Assembly (NCBI GenBank): GCA_937943665.1
Contig: CALEAR010000010.1
Span: 1-12,427 of the forward strand
Length of the DNA stretch: 12,427 bases
Reading direction: 5' to 3'
Source of the DNA: an uncultured Alcanivoracaceae bacterium
Lineage (GTDB): Bacteria > Pseudomonadota > Gammaproteobacteria > Pseudomonadales > Alcanivoracaceae
Shown piece after piece: positions 1-7,110 of this stretch. The notes under the pieces were generated by a model. The model saw only the letters and a program-made list of their open reading frames with translations. It searched no databases and was not told the origin of the DNA. A program made the translations under genes and the position numbers. How positions within the stretch are numbered: the stretch's first letter is position 1; the number at the start of each line of letters is the position of its first letter.

Positions 1-312
1 CAAGGTATACATGTGGATTTGCCCCAAGCCAATAGTGATCCCATTGCGGAGGAAGAACCTGTGGTGGTGACGCTGCAGAAGGATGGTTCTTACTTTATTA
101 ATGTGGGTGAAGAGCAAGAAACCGCCACTTCTAAAGAAGCGTTGCAAGAAAATATTCAACGTATTTTAAAAGATGCACCAGAGACCTTATTTCTTGTGGA
201 AGGTGATGAGCAAGTGCCCTATGGGCAGGTGGTGGCGTTGATGGGCTTTATGCAAGAAGCGGGTGTGGAAAAACTCGGTTTAGTGACTGAGCCGGTGGGC
301 GAGGGCAGGTAA
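1..312 (+). CDS. tolR: TolR, 3' part (inner-membrane Tol-Pal protein)
   Basis: TolR is an inner-membrane protein that, with TolQ, harvests the proton motive force to drive TolA during outer-membrane constriction and maintenance. Only the last 103 residues are here. The frame is open from base 1, so the N-terminal membrane helix with its functional Asp lies outside the window (the family is about 140-150 residues). The visible part is the periplasmic ExbD/TolR domain: a VDLPQA-type strand near the start, a VVTLQKDGSYFIN hairpin, and the C-terminal VPYGQVVALMGFMQEAGVEKLGLVTEP segment typical of the fold. The GTG at 13 could look like a start but is only an internal Val codon. The TAA stop at 310-312 directly abuts the tolA ATG, which supports co-transcription. 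Identification rests on the domain pattern plus the downstream tolA-tolB-pal-cpoB order. Confidence 0.93.
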   Translation, partial: QGIHVDLPQANSDPIAEEEPVVVTLQKDGSYFINVGEEQETATSKEALQENIQRILKDAPETLFLVEGDEQVPYGQVVALMGFMQEAGVEKLGLVTEPVGEGR

Positions 313-1170
313 ATGCAAAGGCAAATGGTAACGGCAGTGGCTTTGTCGTTGTGCTTGCATGTACTGCTTGTGCTGCTGTTCGTTCTTTTTGGGGCCTTGG
401 GTTCCCAATTGCCTAAAACGCCACCCATTAAATATGTGCAAGCGGTGAGTGTGCCAGCACCGAAGCAAGCAGCACCTCAAGAGGCAGAGGACGCACAGGC
501 TCCTGCCACAGAGGCTAAGGAGGAGGCTGCGCCTAAGCCTGAGCCCAAGCCCAAGCCGGAGCCTAAGCCTGAACCTAAGGCAGAGCCTAAACCAGAACCC
601 AAACCGGAGCCTAAGCCCAAGCCAGAGCCTAAACCGGAGCCTAAACCGGAGCCTAAACCGGAGCCTAAACCGGAGCCTAAACCAGAACCCAAACCGGAGC
701 CTAAGCCAGAGCCTAAGCCTGAACCTAAGCCAACGCCCGATTTTGAGCAGCCGGACATGTTAGATATGTTGGCAGAAGAAGAGGCTCGCATGGCGGAGCG
801 CCGCGCAGAGAAGCGGCGGGCTCAAGAAAAGGCTCAAGCAGAGCAAGACGCCGAGGCCAAGGCACAAGCATTAGCCGATGACGCTGCCACCAGCGAATAT
901 GTAGGGTCCATTCAGAGCGTGATTGCCCAACGTTGGGTGCGTCCACCTAGTGCCCGTAATGGCATGCTCACTGTGCTTAGTATTACCTTGGCGCCGGGCG
1001 GGGATGTGTTGGATGTGCAAGTGGTAGAAAGCAGTGGTGATCAAGCCCTTGATCGCTCTGCAGTGAACGCAGTGAAAAACGCGGGGCGTTTGCCCGTGCC
1101 CGAAGGGGAATTGTTCGAGCGTTTTCGTAATATGACATTTAACTTTAGACCAGAGGATCTAAGGCTATGA
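313..1170 (+). CDS. tolA: TolA, cell-envelope spanning protein
   Basis: TolA links the TolQR motor in the inner membrane to Pal and TolB at the outer membrane. The 285 residues show three parts: a short cytoplasmic N-terminus with one membrane helix (about 7-28, containing the [12 protein letters not shown] stretch characteristic of TolA/TonB); a long periplasmic linker; and a C-terminal TolA domain III (about 193-285, with [15 protein letters not shown] and [17 protein letters not shown]). The linker is unusual. Residues 74-141 are almost pure PKPEP repeats, as in TonB, followed by only a short charged Ala/Glu/Arg helix (about 152-188), where E. coli TolA (421 residues) has a long Ala-rich helix. 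The start ATG follows the tolR stop with no gap and has GAGGG 7 bases upstream. The C-terminal domain rather than synteny alone distinguishes it from TonB. Confidence 0.95.
   Translation: MQRQMVTAVALSLCLHVLLVLLFVLFGALGSQLPKTPPIKYVQAVSVPAPKQAAPQEAEDAQAPATEAKEEAAPKPEPKPKPEPKPEPKAEPKPEPKPEPKPKPEPKPEPKPEPKPEPKPEPKPEPKPEPKPEPKPEPKPTPDFEQPDMLDMLAEEEARMAERRAEKRRAQEKAQAEQDAEAKAQALADDAATSEYVGSIQSVIAQRWVRPPSARNGMLTVLSITLAPGGDVLDVQVVESSGDQALDRSAVNAVKNAGRLPVPEGELFERFRNMTFNFRPEDLRL
532..732 (+). repeat. Degenerate 12-bp tandem repeat encoding the PKPEP linker of TolA
   Basis: The stretch is built of 6-bp and 12-bp units coding Pro-Lys-Pro-Glu. Four consecutive copies of CCTAAACCGGAG are identical (628-675). 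The flanking copies vary at third positions (for example CCTAAACCAGAA and CCCAAGCCAGAG). The identical core suggests recent expansion or homogenisation, while the varied flanks suggest older copies. Every unit keeps the reading frame, so copy-number change would alter only linker length. Confidence 0.93.
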
Positions 1171-2444
1171 GAATAGTGTGGAGCTTGGTGTTGCTTTGTT
1201 TCGCAAGTGTGGCGCAAGCCAACCTAGTGATTGAAATCACCCAAGGCCGCGATGATGCTGTGCCCATTGCTGTGGTACCTTTTGCCACTCAAGGGGAAAA
1301 AGTGGCGGAAGATATTGCGGCAGTGGTGAGTGCTGATTTGCATCGCAGTGGTTTGTTTGAACCCATAGATCGTAACGATTTACTCAGTCGCCCAAGCCAA
1401 GGGAAAGATATTATTTGGCGGGATTTCCGTGTGCTCAAAAGTGAGTATTTGGTAATTGGCCGCGTGGAAGAGAAAGGTGGCGATGAGTATAAAGTGGCCT
1501 ACGAACTCTATGATGTTCAGCAGGGCAATCAATTATTAAACGAAAGCTTCACCGCCCGAGAAAACCGTTTTCGCGATGTGGCACACACCATTGCGGATAA
1601 TATTTTTGAGCAGCTCACCGGTATTCCTGGGGCTTTTAACACCAAAATTCTTTATGTCACTGTGAATGATGGCGATAAATACCCTTATCAGTTGCAGTAT
1701 GCTGATGCTGATGGGCATCGTACGAAAACCATTTTACGCAGCAAAGAACCCATTATGAGCCCCTCTTGGTCACCGGATGGGCGCAAAGTGGCCTATGTGT
1801 CCTTTGAAGAGGATGGTTTGCCAAAGATTTTTGTGCACAACCTAGTAACGGCGGAGCGTCAAGTGGTGTCACAGTCGGAGGGCATTAATGGGGCGCCTGC
1901 TTGGTCTCCTGATGGGCAGCAATTGGCATTAACCTTATCAAAGGATGGCCATGCGCAAATTTATACCTTAGATTTACGTACTAACAAGCTCACTCGCCGC
2001 ACCCACACTCGCTCCTTAGAAACAGAAGCCCGTTGGATGCCAGATGGACAGTCATTAGTTTTCACCTCTGGCCGTGGCGGTGGCCCGCAAATTTATCAGC
2101 TGGATTTAAGAAGCGGCAAAGCAAAGCGCTTAACCTTTAACGGGCCCTATAATGCGCGGCCTGATATTACACCTGATGGTCGCCACCTTGTGTATGTGCA
2201 CCGTAAGGATGGTCAATATCAAATTGGCGTGCAAGATTTGAAGCGCAACACCTTTAATGTGCTAACTACGTCAAATCTTAATGAATCTCCTAGTGTTGCT
2301 CCCAATGGAACTATGGTAATTTATGGTTCCCGCCAGGGGGGTAAGGGAGTACTAGAGGCCATCTCCATTGATGGTAAAGTGAGGGTGGCATTGCCCTCGG
2401 AGGCTGGTGAAGTGAGAGAGCCAGCTTGGTCACCATTTTTATAA
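1167..2444 (+). CDS. tolB: TolB, periplasmic Tol-Pal beta-propeller protein
   Basis: TolB is the soluble periplasmic partner that binds Pal and TolA and controls whether Pal is free to hold peptidoglycan. The 425 residues begin with a signal peptide ending SVAQA, with likely cleavage after Ala18. The mature N-terminus NLVIEITQG matches the short TolB-box strand. An N-terminal alpha/beta domain runs to about 155, and a six-bladed propeller fills about 158-425. Blade motifs are visible at regular spacing: WSPDG 201-205, WSPDG 246-250, WMPDG 290-294, ITPDG 334-338, VAPNG 377-381, and a final WSP at 421-423. The length is normal for the family. The ATG overlaps the tolA stop by four bases (ATGA), with AGAGGA 9 bases upstream, so translation is probably coupled to tolA. 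Confidence 0.97.
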   Translation: MRIVWSLVLLCFASVAQANLVIEITQGRDDAVPIAVVPFATQGEKVAEDIAAVVSADLHRSGLFEPIDRNDLLSRPSQGKDIIWRDFRVLKSEYLVIGRVEEKGGDEYKVAYELYDVQQGNQLLNESFTARENRFRDVAHTIADNIFEQLTGIPGAFNTKILYVTVNDGDKYPYQLQYADADGHRTKTILRSKEPIMSPSWSPDGRKVAYVSFEEDGLPKIFVHNLVTAERQVVSQSEGINGAPAWSPDGQQLALTLSKDGHAQIYTLDLRTNKLTRRTHTRSLETEARWMPDGQSLVFTSGRGGGPQIYQLDLRSGKAKRLTFNGPYNARPDITPDGRHLVYVHRKDGQYQIGVQDLKRNTFNVLTTSNLNESPSVAPNGTMVIYGSRQGGKGVLEAISIDGKVRVALPSEAGEVREPAWSPFL

Positions 2445-2516
2445 CATTTGATACTTAAGCGGCGCTCTAGCGCATAAAGTTGATGTGTTTATGTTTATTA
2501 CAAAAGGAGTTTTGCC
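2445..2516 (+). promoter_or_regulatory. tolB-pal spacer with strong ribosome binding site
   Basis: This is the only sizeable gap inside the tol operon (72 bases). It holds AAAAGGAG at 2502-2509, 7 bases before the pal ATG, which suits the high Pal copy number known from other bacteria. A small symmetric element GCGC-TCTA-GCGC (2462-2473) could form a 4-bp hairpin. It has no U-tract, so it is not a terminator. I could not find a convincing sigma-70 promoter here. A separate pal transcript is therefore possible but not shown. Confidence 0.5.
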
Positions 2517-3080
2517 ATGCGTTCAATCGCAATGAATCGTTTAATGGTGGCGGTGGCTGCCACAGCTTTTTTAGCCGCTTGTTCAAGCAAGCCAGTGGAA
2601 GAGGATGTGGTGGAAGAAATTGATGACATCACCGTAACCGAACCCGTGGAAGACACCGAAAGCACTAAGCCGGATTACAGCCATATTCCGCTAACGGCTG
2701 AAGGTTTCCATAACCATCCTTCCCATTACGATGGCACCACTAACACGCGTATTATTTATTTTGCCTTTGACCGTTCAGAGATACCTTCCGCGGCCTTTGA
2801 TACCCTTCGCGCTCACGCTAAATACTTACGCAGCAATAACAATGCTAAGGTGCGTTTAGAGGGGCACACGGATGAGCGTGGCACCCGTGAATACAACGTG
2901 GCACTGGCTGAGCGTCGTTCTAAGGCAGTGCAGCAGTTCCTACGAGTGCAAGGGGTTTCTTCTGCTCAGCTACAAACGGTAAGCTATGGCGAAGAGAAGC
3001 CGCAGGCTAAGGGTTCTGATGAAATGTCCTGGGCTAAGAACCGTCGCGTGGAGTTAAACTACACCGCGGGCAATCCATAA
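2517..3080 (+). CDS. pal: Pal, peptidoglycan-associated outer-membrane lipoprotein
   Basis: Pal anchors the outer membrane to peptidoglycan and is recycled by TolA and TolB. The 187 residues start with a lipoprotein signal peptide ending FLAAC, so Cys22 should be the lipidated residue. Ser23-Ser24 follow, with no Asp at +2, consistent with outer-membrane sorting by Lol. An acidic flexible tether covers about 26-55. The OmpA-like peptidoglycan-binding domain spans about 78-182: [11 protein letters not shown], then [20 protein letters not shown] (117-135), which carries the diaminopimelate-binding Asp and Arg, and the final NRRVELNY. The start at 2517 is preferred over the in-frame ATG at 2532 because of the ribosome site 7 bases upstream. 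Length is close to E. coli Pal (173). Confidence 0.97.
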   Translation: MRSIAMNRLMVAVAATAFLAACSSKPVEEDVVEEIDDITVTEPVEDTESTKPDYSHIPLTAEGFHNHPSHYDGTTNTRIIYFAFDRSEIPSAAFDTLRAHAKYLRSNNNAKVRLEGHTDERGTREYNVALAERRSKAVQQFLRVQGVSSAQLQTVSYGEEKPQAKGSDEMSWAKNRRVELNYTAGNP

Positions 3081-3098
3081 TTGAATAGGAGAGCCAAG

Positions 3099-3845
3099 TT
3101 GAAGCGTCTGGTAACAGGCTTGGTATTTGGCTGTTTAGTGGGGGCTGCCGCTGCGCAGCCCATCACACGGCCACTCGCCGTTGAAGACAGAGTGTATCCA
3201 AGAGATGGTGCAACACCGCAAGAGCAAGCTGCGCCGGAAGCAGAGGATGATTTTGGTGCTGTGCTTTTATTACAGCAAATCCAAGAACTTGAGGAAGAGT
3301 TACAAGCATTACGTGGCCAAATGGAAGAATTGCGCCACGAAGTGGAGGCAGACCGAAAAGCAGCGCGCTCCCGCTATGTGGATTTGGATTCTCGTATTAG
3401 CGCTCTAATGAGCGAAGCAGAGCAAGAGGAGTTTGCGGCGTCTGCTAAAGAAGAGGAAAACCAAAGCGAGAGTGATTTAAACGCTTATACCTCAGCCCGT
3501 GAGCTGTTGCTAGCTCGGGATTATGATGGGGCCCTTGCTGAGTTTGAGCAGTACATTGAAAGTTACCCAGAGGGTGAGTTTTTGCCCTTTGCGCATTTCT
3601 GGCGTGGGGAAATTTTCCGCACTAAGGAAAAGCCTGATCACAGTGCCGCCATGAAGGAGTTCCAATACGTGGTGGATGAATTCCCCGATCACAGCCAAGC
3701 CCCTGCCGCCATGTATAAGCTAGCGAGCTTGCAAGCAGAGGGTGGCGAGGTGGATAAGGCCAAGGTCACCTTAAAGCGTTTGGTGAAACAATACGAAGAC
3801 ACCAATGAGGCACGTTTGGCTGAACGCATGTTAGAGCAGCTGTAA
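3099..3845 (+). CDS. cpoB: CpoB (YbgF), Tol-Pal associated TPR protein
   Basis: CpoB is a periplasmic protein that links the Tol machine with septal peptidoglycan synthesis by PBP1B. I place the start at TTG 3099, giving 248 residues, because AGGAG (3087-3091) sits 7 bases before it. The further upstream in-frame TTG at 3081 abuts the pal stop and has no ribosome site. The protein then begins MKRLVTGLVFGCLVG, a clean signal peptide cleaved near AAAA|Q20. Residues about 54-108 form a Leu/Glu-rich coiled coil (the trimerisation segment in the family). Residues about 127-248 carry three TPR-like repeats, for example ARELLLARDYDGALAEFEQY, FAHFWRGEIF and PAAMYKLASLQAEGGEVDKA. It is the last gene of the operon and is followed by a terminator. 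Confidence 0.93.
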   Translation: MKRLVTGLVFGCLVGAAAAQPITRPLAVEDRVYPRDGATPQEQAAPEAEDDFGAVLLLQQIQELEEELQALRGQMEELRHEVEADRKAARSRYVDLDSRISALMSEAEQEEFAASAKEEENQSESDLNAYTSARELLLARDYDGALAEFEQYIESYPEGEFLPFAHFWRGEIFRTKEKPDHSAAMKEFQYVVDEFPDHSQAPAAMYKLASLQAEGGEVDKAKVTLKRLVKQYEDTNEARLAERMLEQL

Positions 3846-3862
3846 TCAGTTTTTGATAATAC

Positions 3863-3893
3863 AAAGCACCCTTCACACACAGGGTGCTTTTTT
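3863..3893 (+). terminator. Rho-independent terminator of the tol-pal operon
   Basis: AAAGCACCCT (3863-3872) and AGGGTGCTTT (3881-3890) form a perfect 10-bp stem around an 8-base loop, running into six T residues (3888-3893). It begins 18 bases after the cpoB stop and separates the tol operon from rtcB. Confidence 0.93.
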
Positions 3894-3935
3894 ATGCCTA
3901 CGAAAAAGCAAAAGGCCATGCTGGCTAGGAATCTG

Positions 3936-3953
3936 ATAAAAATAATATTTTAT
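3936..3953. repeat. AT-rich inverted repeat upstream of rtcB
   Basis: ATAAAA (3936-3941) and TTTTAT (3948-3953) are inverted copies around a 6-base centre, 41 bases before the rtcB start. It could be an operator or simply AT-rich promoter DNA. No sigma-54 (GG-N10-GC) element, which drives rtcBA in E. coli, and no good sigma-70 pair was found in 3894-3993. Confidence 0.3.
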
Positions 3954-3993
3954 GTTTCAATAGGTTATAGCTAAAGGATTTGTAGGAGGCAGC

Positions 3994-5214
3994 ATGTCTA
4001 TGTTTGAAGTACTAACCTCTGAAACAGGCGGTAAGGTGAAGCTGTGGGCCAAAGGGGTGCCGGTGGCCTCCGAAGCAAAAGCGCAATTACTGAAAACAGC
4101 GCAAATGCCCTTTATTTTTAAGCATGTGGCTGCCATGCCAGATGTGCATGTGGGATTGGGTTCCACGGTGGGCAGCGTCATCCCCACCCGTGAGGCTATT
4201 ATTCCTGCAGCAGTGGGAGTGGATTTAGGTTGCGGTATGATGGCTGTGCGCACATCGCTCACCGCCGAGGATTTGCCGGATAATTTACGCAGTATTCGCC
4301 TTGCCATCGAGAAAGCTGTACCCCATGGACGCACCGCAGGCCGCCGGCGCCGTGATGTGGGCTCTTGGCACAATACGCCAAAGCTGGTGGATCAACGCTG
4401 GGCTGAGCTATTACCAGGGTTTCAGCGCATTGTAGAGAAGTACCCACGTTTGGCTCGCACTAATAACCACCATCATTTAGGCACCTTAGGCACCGGAAAC
4501 CACTTTGTGGAGTTGTGCTTGGATGAGCAGGATCGCGTTTGGGTTATGTTGCACAGCGGCTCACGGGGTGTGGGTAACGTCATTGGTCGCACCTTTATTG
4601 AAATGGCAAAGGAAGATATGCGGGTGCACCAGCGCAACTTGCCCGATGAAGATCTAGCGTATTTAGAGGAGGGAACCCAATATTTTGATGATTACGTGGA
4701 AGCGGTGAACTGGGCGCAAAACTATGCAAAGGTGAATCGTGAAGTGATGATGGAACATACGTTACAGGCCTTATCCAAGGAAGTGCCCAAACCCTTCACG
4801 AGCACAGAGGAAGCGGTGGATTGCCATCACAACTATGTGCAGCAGGAGGAGCACTTTGGTGAAAATATATGGGTGACCCGCAAAGGTGCTGTTTCTGCTC
4901 GTAAAGGCCAAATGGGAATTATCCCAGGCTCCATGGGGGCTCGTAGTTTTATTGTACGAGGCTTGGGTAACCCTGACAGTTTCCATTCCTGTAGCCACGG
5001 AGCAGGACGAGTGATGAGCCGAACTCAAGCCAAAAAACAGGTGAGCTTAGAGGAGCACCAAGCTGCCATTGCTCACGTGGAAAGCCGCCGTGATGCTGGG
5101 GTGATAGATGAAACCCCAAAAGCCTATAAAAACATTGAGGATGTGATGGCGGCGCAGGAAGACTTGGTGGAAATTGTGCATACACTGCGCCAAATTGTGT
5201 GTGTGAAGGGCTAG
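3994..5214 (+). CDS. rtcB: RtcB, RNA-splicing ligase (3'-phosphate to 5'-OH)
   Basis: RtcB joins RNA 2',3'-cyclic phosphate or 3'-phosphate ends to 5'-hydroxyl ends using GTP and Mn2+, through a guanylated histidine. The 406 residues look full length (408 in E. coli) and, from memory, close to that protein throughout, ending in the same VCVKG. The metal and catalytic residues are all present: Asp77 and Cys80 (GVDLGCGM), His170 (GTGNH), His187 (LHSGSRG), His279 (DCHHNY), and His335 in SCSHGAGRVMSR as the expected GMP acceptor. AGGAGG (3984-3989) lies 4 bases before the ATG. It stands alone: no rtcA cyclase, rtcR regulator or archease gene is in the window. A role in repair of RNA cut by stress nucleases is the usual inference, not shown here. 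Confidence 0.97.
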   Translation: MSMFEVLTSETGGKVKLWAKGVPVASEAKAQLLKTAQMPFIFKHVAAMPDVHVGLGSTVGSVIPTREAIIPAAVGVDLGCGMMAVRTSLTAEDLPDNLRSIRLAIEKAVPHGRTAGRRRRDVGSWHNTPKLVDQRWAELLPGFQRIVEKYPRLARTNNHHHLGTLGTGNHFVELCLDEQDRVWVMLHSGSRGVGNVIGRTFIEMAKEDMRVHQRNLPDEDLAYLEEGTQYFDDYVEAVNWAQNYAKVNREVMMEHTLQALSKEVPKPFTSTEEAVDCHHNYVQQEEHFGENIWVTRKGAVSARKGQMGIIPGSMGARSFIVRGLGNPDSFHSCSHGAGRVMSRTQAKKQVSLEEHQAAIAHVESRRDAGVIDETPKAYKNIEDVMAAQEDLVEIVHTLRQIVCVKG

Positions 5215-6038
5215 CGGCGAATATTGACTAACAGAGGGACGCCACTAATGGGGTCGGGCATAACTTGGCAGTGCACTTGGTAAAGCTCGTACACTAGTTC
5301 CGCAGTAAGCACTTCCTGTGGTGTGCCCTCTGCAATAATTTTCCCCGCTTTCATGGCCACTAAATAATCGGCATAACGAGCGGCGTTGAGTAAATCGTGC
5401 ACCACCATAGCCACGGTTTTTCCCTCTTGAGTGAGGCTTTGGATTAGCTCAAACACTTCGATTTGGTGGCCTAAATCCAAGGCAGAGGTGGGTTCATCAA
5501 GCAGCAACAAGGGCGTATCCTGAGCAATGGCCATGGCGATCCATGCGCGTTGCCTTTGCCCACCGGAGAGCTTATCTAACTCGCGGTGCTGTAACTCTAA
5601 AAGGTTGGCTGCTCTTAAGGCCGCTTGCACAATGCGCTGATCTTCGGCACTCCATTGGCTATACCATTGTTGGTGAGGTTGCCGGCCAAAGCGCACTAGA
5701 TCTAATACTGTCATGCCTTCTGGGGCAGTGGTGTCCTGCGGTAATAGAGCGAGTTTTTGTGCCACCTGTTTGCTAGGTAGGGCATGGATATCTTTCCCAT
5801 CAAGCAGCACCTGCCCACCTTTGGGGGCTAAAATGCGACCAAGCGTATTGAGCAAAGTAGATTTGCCACAACCGTTGGGCCCCACAATGGCGGTGACCTG
5901 TTGTTTAGGTAGGCTAAGGTTTAGGCCTTCAATCACCAAGTGTTGCTGATGCCCTGCGGCTAATTCCTTAGCACGTAAAGAGGCGGGTGCCGAGGGGGGG
6001 GTGGAAGCCGCAAGAATGGGTTTTTCTACGGTGTTCAT
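5211..6038 (-). CDS. FepC-like ferric-siderophore ABC transporter ATPase
   Basis: This is the cytoplasmic ATPase that powers import of an iron-siderophore complex through the two permeases encoded upstream. The 275 residues show a complete ABC set: Walker A GPNGCGKST (53-61), Q-loop Gln101, signature LSGGQ (157-161) followed by RQRAWIAMAIAQ, Walker B LLLLDEP (177-183, Glu182 catalytic) and H-loop His214. The spacing and the RQRAWIAM and HQIEVFEL stretches resemble FepC/FecE. About 20 residues at the N-terminus (Ala/Pro/Ser-rich) precede the first strand and are dispensable-looking. The ATG overlaps the stop of the preceding permease gene (ATGA), with AGGAA about 7 bases upstream. The substrate cannot be decided from the ATPase. 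Its stop codon overlaps that of convergent rtcB. Confidence 0.92.
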   Translation of the reverse strand: MNTVEKPILAASTPPSAPASLRAKELAAGHQQHLVIEGLNLSLPKQQVTAIVGPNGCGKSTLLNTLGRILAPKGGQVLLDGKDIHALPSKQVAQKLALLPQDTTAPEGMTVLDLVRFGRQPHQQWYSQWSAEDQRIVQAALRAANLLELQHRELDKLSGGQRQRAWIAMAIAQDTPLLLLDEPTSALDLGHQIEVFELIQSLTQEGKTVAMVVHDLLNAARYADYLVAMKAGKIIAEGTPQEVLTAELVYELYQVHCQVMPDPISGVPLLVNIRR

Positions 6039-7108
6039 GGTTGGTTCCTAAAGTTTGGATTCAGCAGCATCCATAATAAATAGGGGCTGCCCACAACAGC
6101 AGTAATAATGCCTACGGGTATTTCTAAAGGGGCTAACAGTAAACGGCCCAGTAAATCCGCTAGCACCATGATTAAAGCGCCTGCTAGGGCTGAGGAAAGC
6201 AGTGGTATACCGCGGTGGCGACAAAGTAAACGTGCGATTTCTGGGCCCAGCAAGGCCACCATTCCCACAGGGCCAGCCACTGCCACCGCCACACCGGTAA
6301 GGCCCACCGCCACGATTAAGCTTTGGGTTCGTAGGCGTTTGCTGTTAAAGCCCAAGGTGATGGGGAGGCTTTCTGATACTCGTAGGGCTTGTAAACCGCG
6401 CACCAAGGTGGCAGCCCAGATACCACCAAGGGTTAAACCGGCGGCGAGCAATAGCAAGGTATCGGGGGAGCGCGCATTCAGGCTGCCAATGGTCCAAGGA
6501 AAGGCAGCATTCGCCGTATCAATAGCTACCCAGCTTAATACAAGTTGGGTAACAGCCCCAGCAATGGCGCCCACACCAAGGCCCACCACAATAAAGCGAT
6601 ACCCTTGTGTGCCGCTACCACCTGCTAAGGCAAAAATCAGGGTGGTGGCCAAAATGGCTCCCACAATGCTCATGGCCGGTGGCGCTAAGGCGGATCCCAC
6701 TCCCACCACAGAGGCCACCGCAAAGGCGGTGGCAGCGTTATCAATGCCAATAATACCAGGGGTGGCTAAACGGTTGCGGGCTAGGGTTTGCATCAGACAC
6801 CCTGCCACCGCAAAGGCCGCGCCTGTGCCTATGCCTGCGAGCACCCGTACTAAACGTAGCTCGCGCACCACTAATTCATGTAAAGGATCCCCTTTGCCTA
6901 AAAGGGCAAGCCATACCTCTGTGGCACTCAGTGGCACACTGCCGGCGGCTAAACTCAGGGTGCCCGCCAATCCTAGGGCTAACATAAGGCAAAGATTCAC
7001 CACCAGGGCTCTTTTATTCACCAATAGGCTAATGCCTTGGCGGGGGCTCTTCAGTACCCAAAAGCCTTTTAGAGGCAAAGAATGATGTTGAAAGGGGAGT
7101 ACTTGCAT
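6035..7108 (-). CDS. FepG-like ferric-siderophore permease (FecCD/BtuC family)
   Basis: This is an inner-membrane permease subunit, expected to pair with the neighbouring FepD-like protein to form the translocation channel for iron-siderophore. The 357 residues are mostly hydrophobic, with membrane segments visible at about 35-55, 84-105, 117-140, 144-162, 171-193, 217-236, 262-285 and 329-349. Family motifs include VRELRLVRVLAG (81-92) and CLMQTLARNRLATPGIIG (104-121). The loop reads RNRL where most relatives have RNPL. The GTQGYRFIVVGLGVGA and WTIGSLN stretches favour the FepG branch over FepD. It starts 2 bases after the upstream permease stop, with only a weak AAGG site, suggesting translational coupling. 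About 30 polar residues precede the first helix, so a later start is possible. Confidence 0.9.
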   Translation of the reverse strand: MQVLPFQHHSLPLKGFWVLKSPRQGISLLVNKRALVVNLCLMLALGLAGTLSLAAGSVPLSATEVWLALLGKGDPLHELVVRELRLVRVLAGIGTGAAFAVAGCLMQTLARNRLATPGIIGIDNAATAFAVASVVGVGSALAPPAMSIVGAILATTLIFALAGGSGTQGYRFIVVGLGVGAIAGAVTQLVLSWVAIDTANAAFPWTIGSLNARSPDTLLLLAAGLTLGGIWAATLVRGLQALRVSESLPITLGFNSKRLRTQSLIVAVGLTGVAVAVAGPVGMVALLGPEIARLLCRHRGIPLLSSALAGALIMVLADLLGRLLLAPLEIPVGIITAVVGSPYLLWMLLNPNFRNQP

Positions 7109-7110
7109 GG

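Noticed and set aside
477..791. Minus-strand open frame coding Gly-Leu-Gly-Ser repeats, and a + frame coding Leu/Ser/Asn repeats
   Set aside because: Both are shadows of the PKPEP repeat in tolA read in other frames. The tolA frame has a complete family-like protein.
3099..3134. Lipobox-like VFGC in the CpoB signal peptide
   Set aside because: Phe at -2 is not allowed in a normal lipobox, the Cys is too early in the hydrophobic core, and a standard AAAA|Q cleavage site follows.
3915..3940. Possible sigma-54 promoter upstream of rtcB (CTGGCTAGGAATCTGAT)
   Set aside because: It has the -24 GG but no GC at the -12 position, so the essential half of the element is missing.
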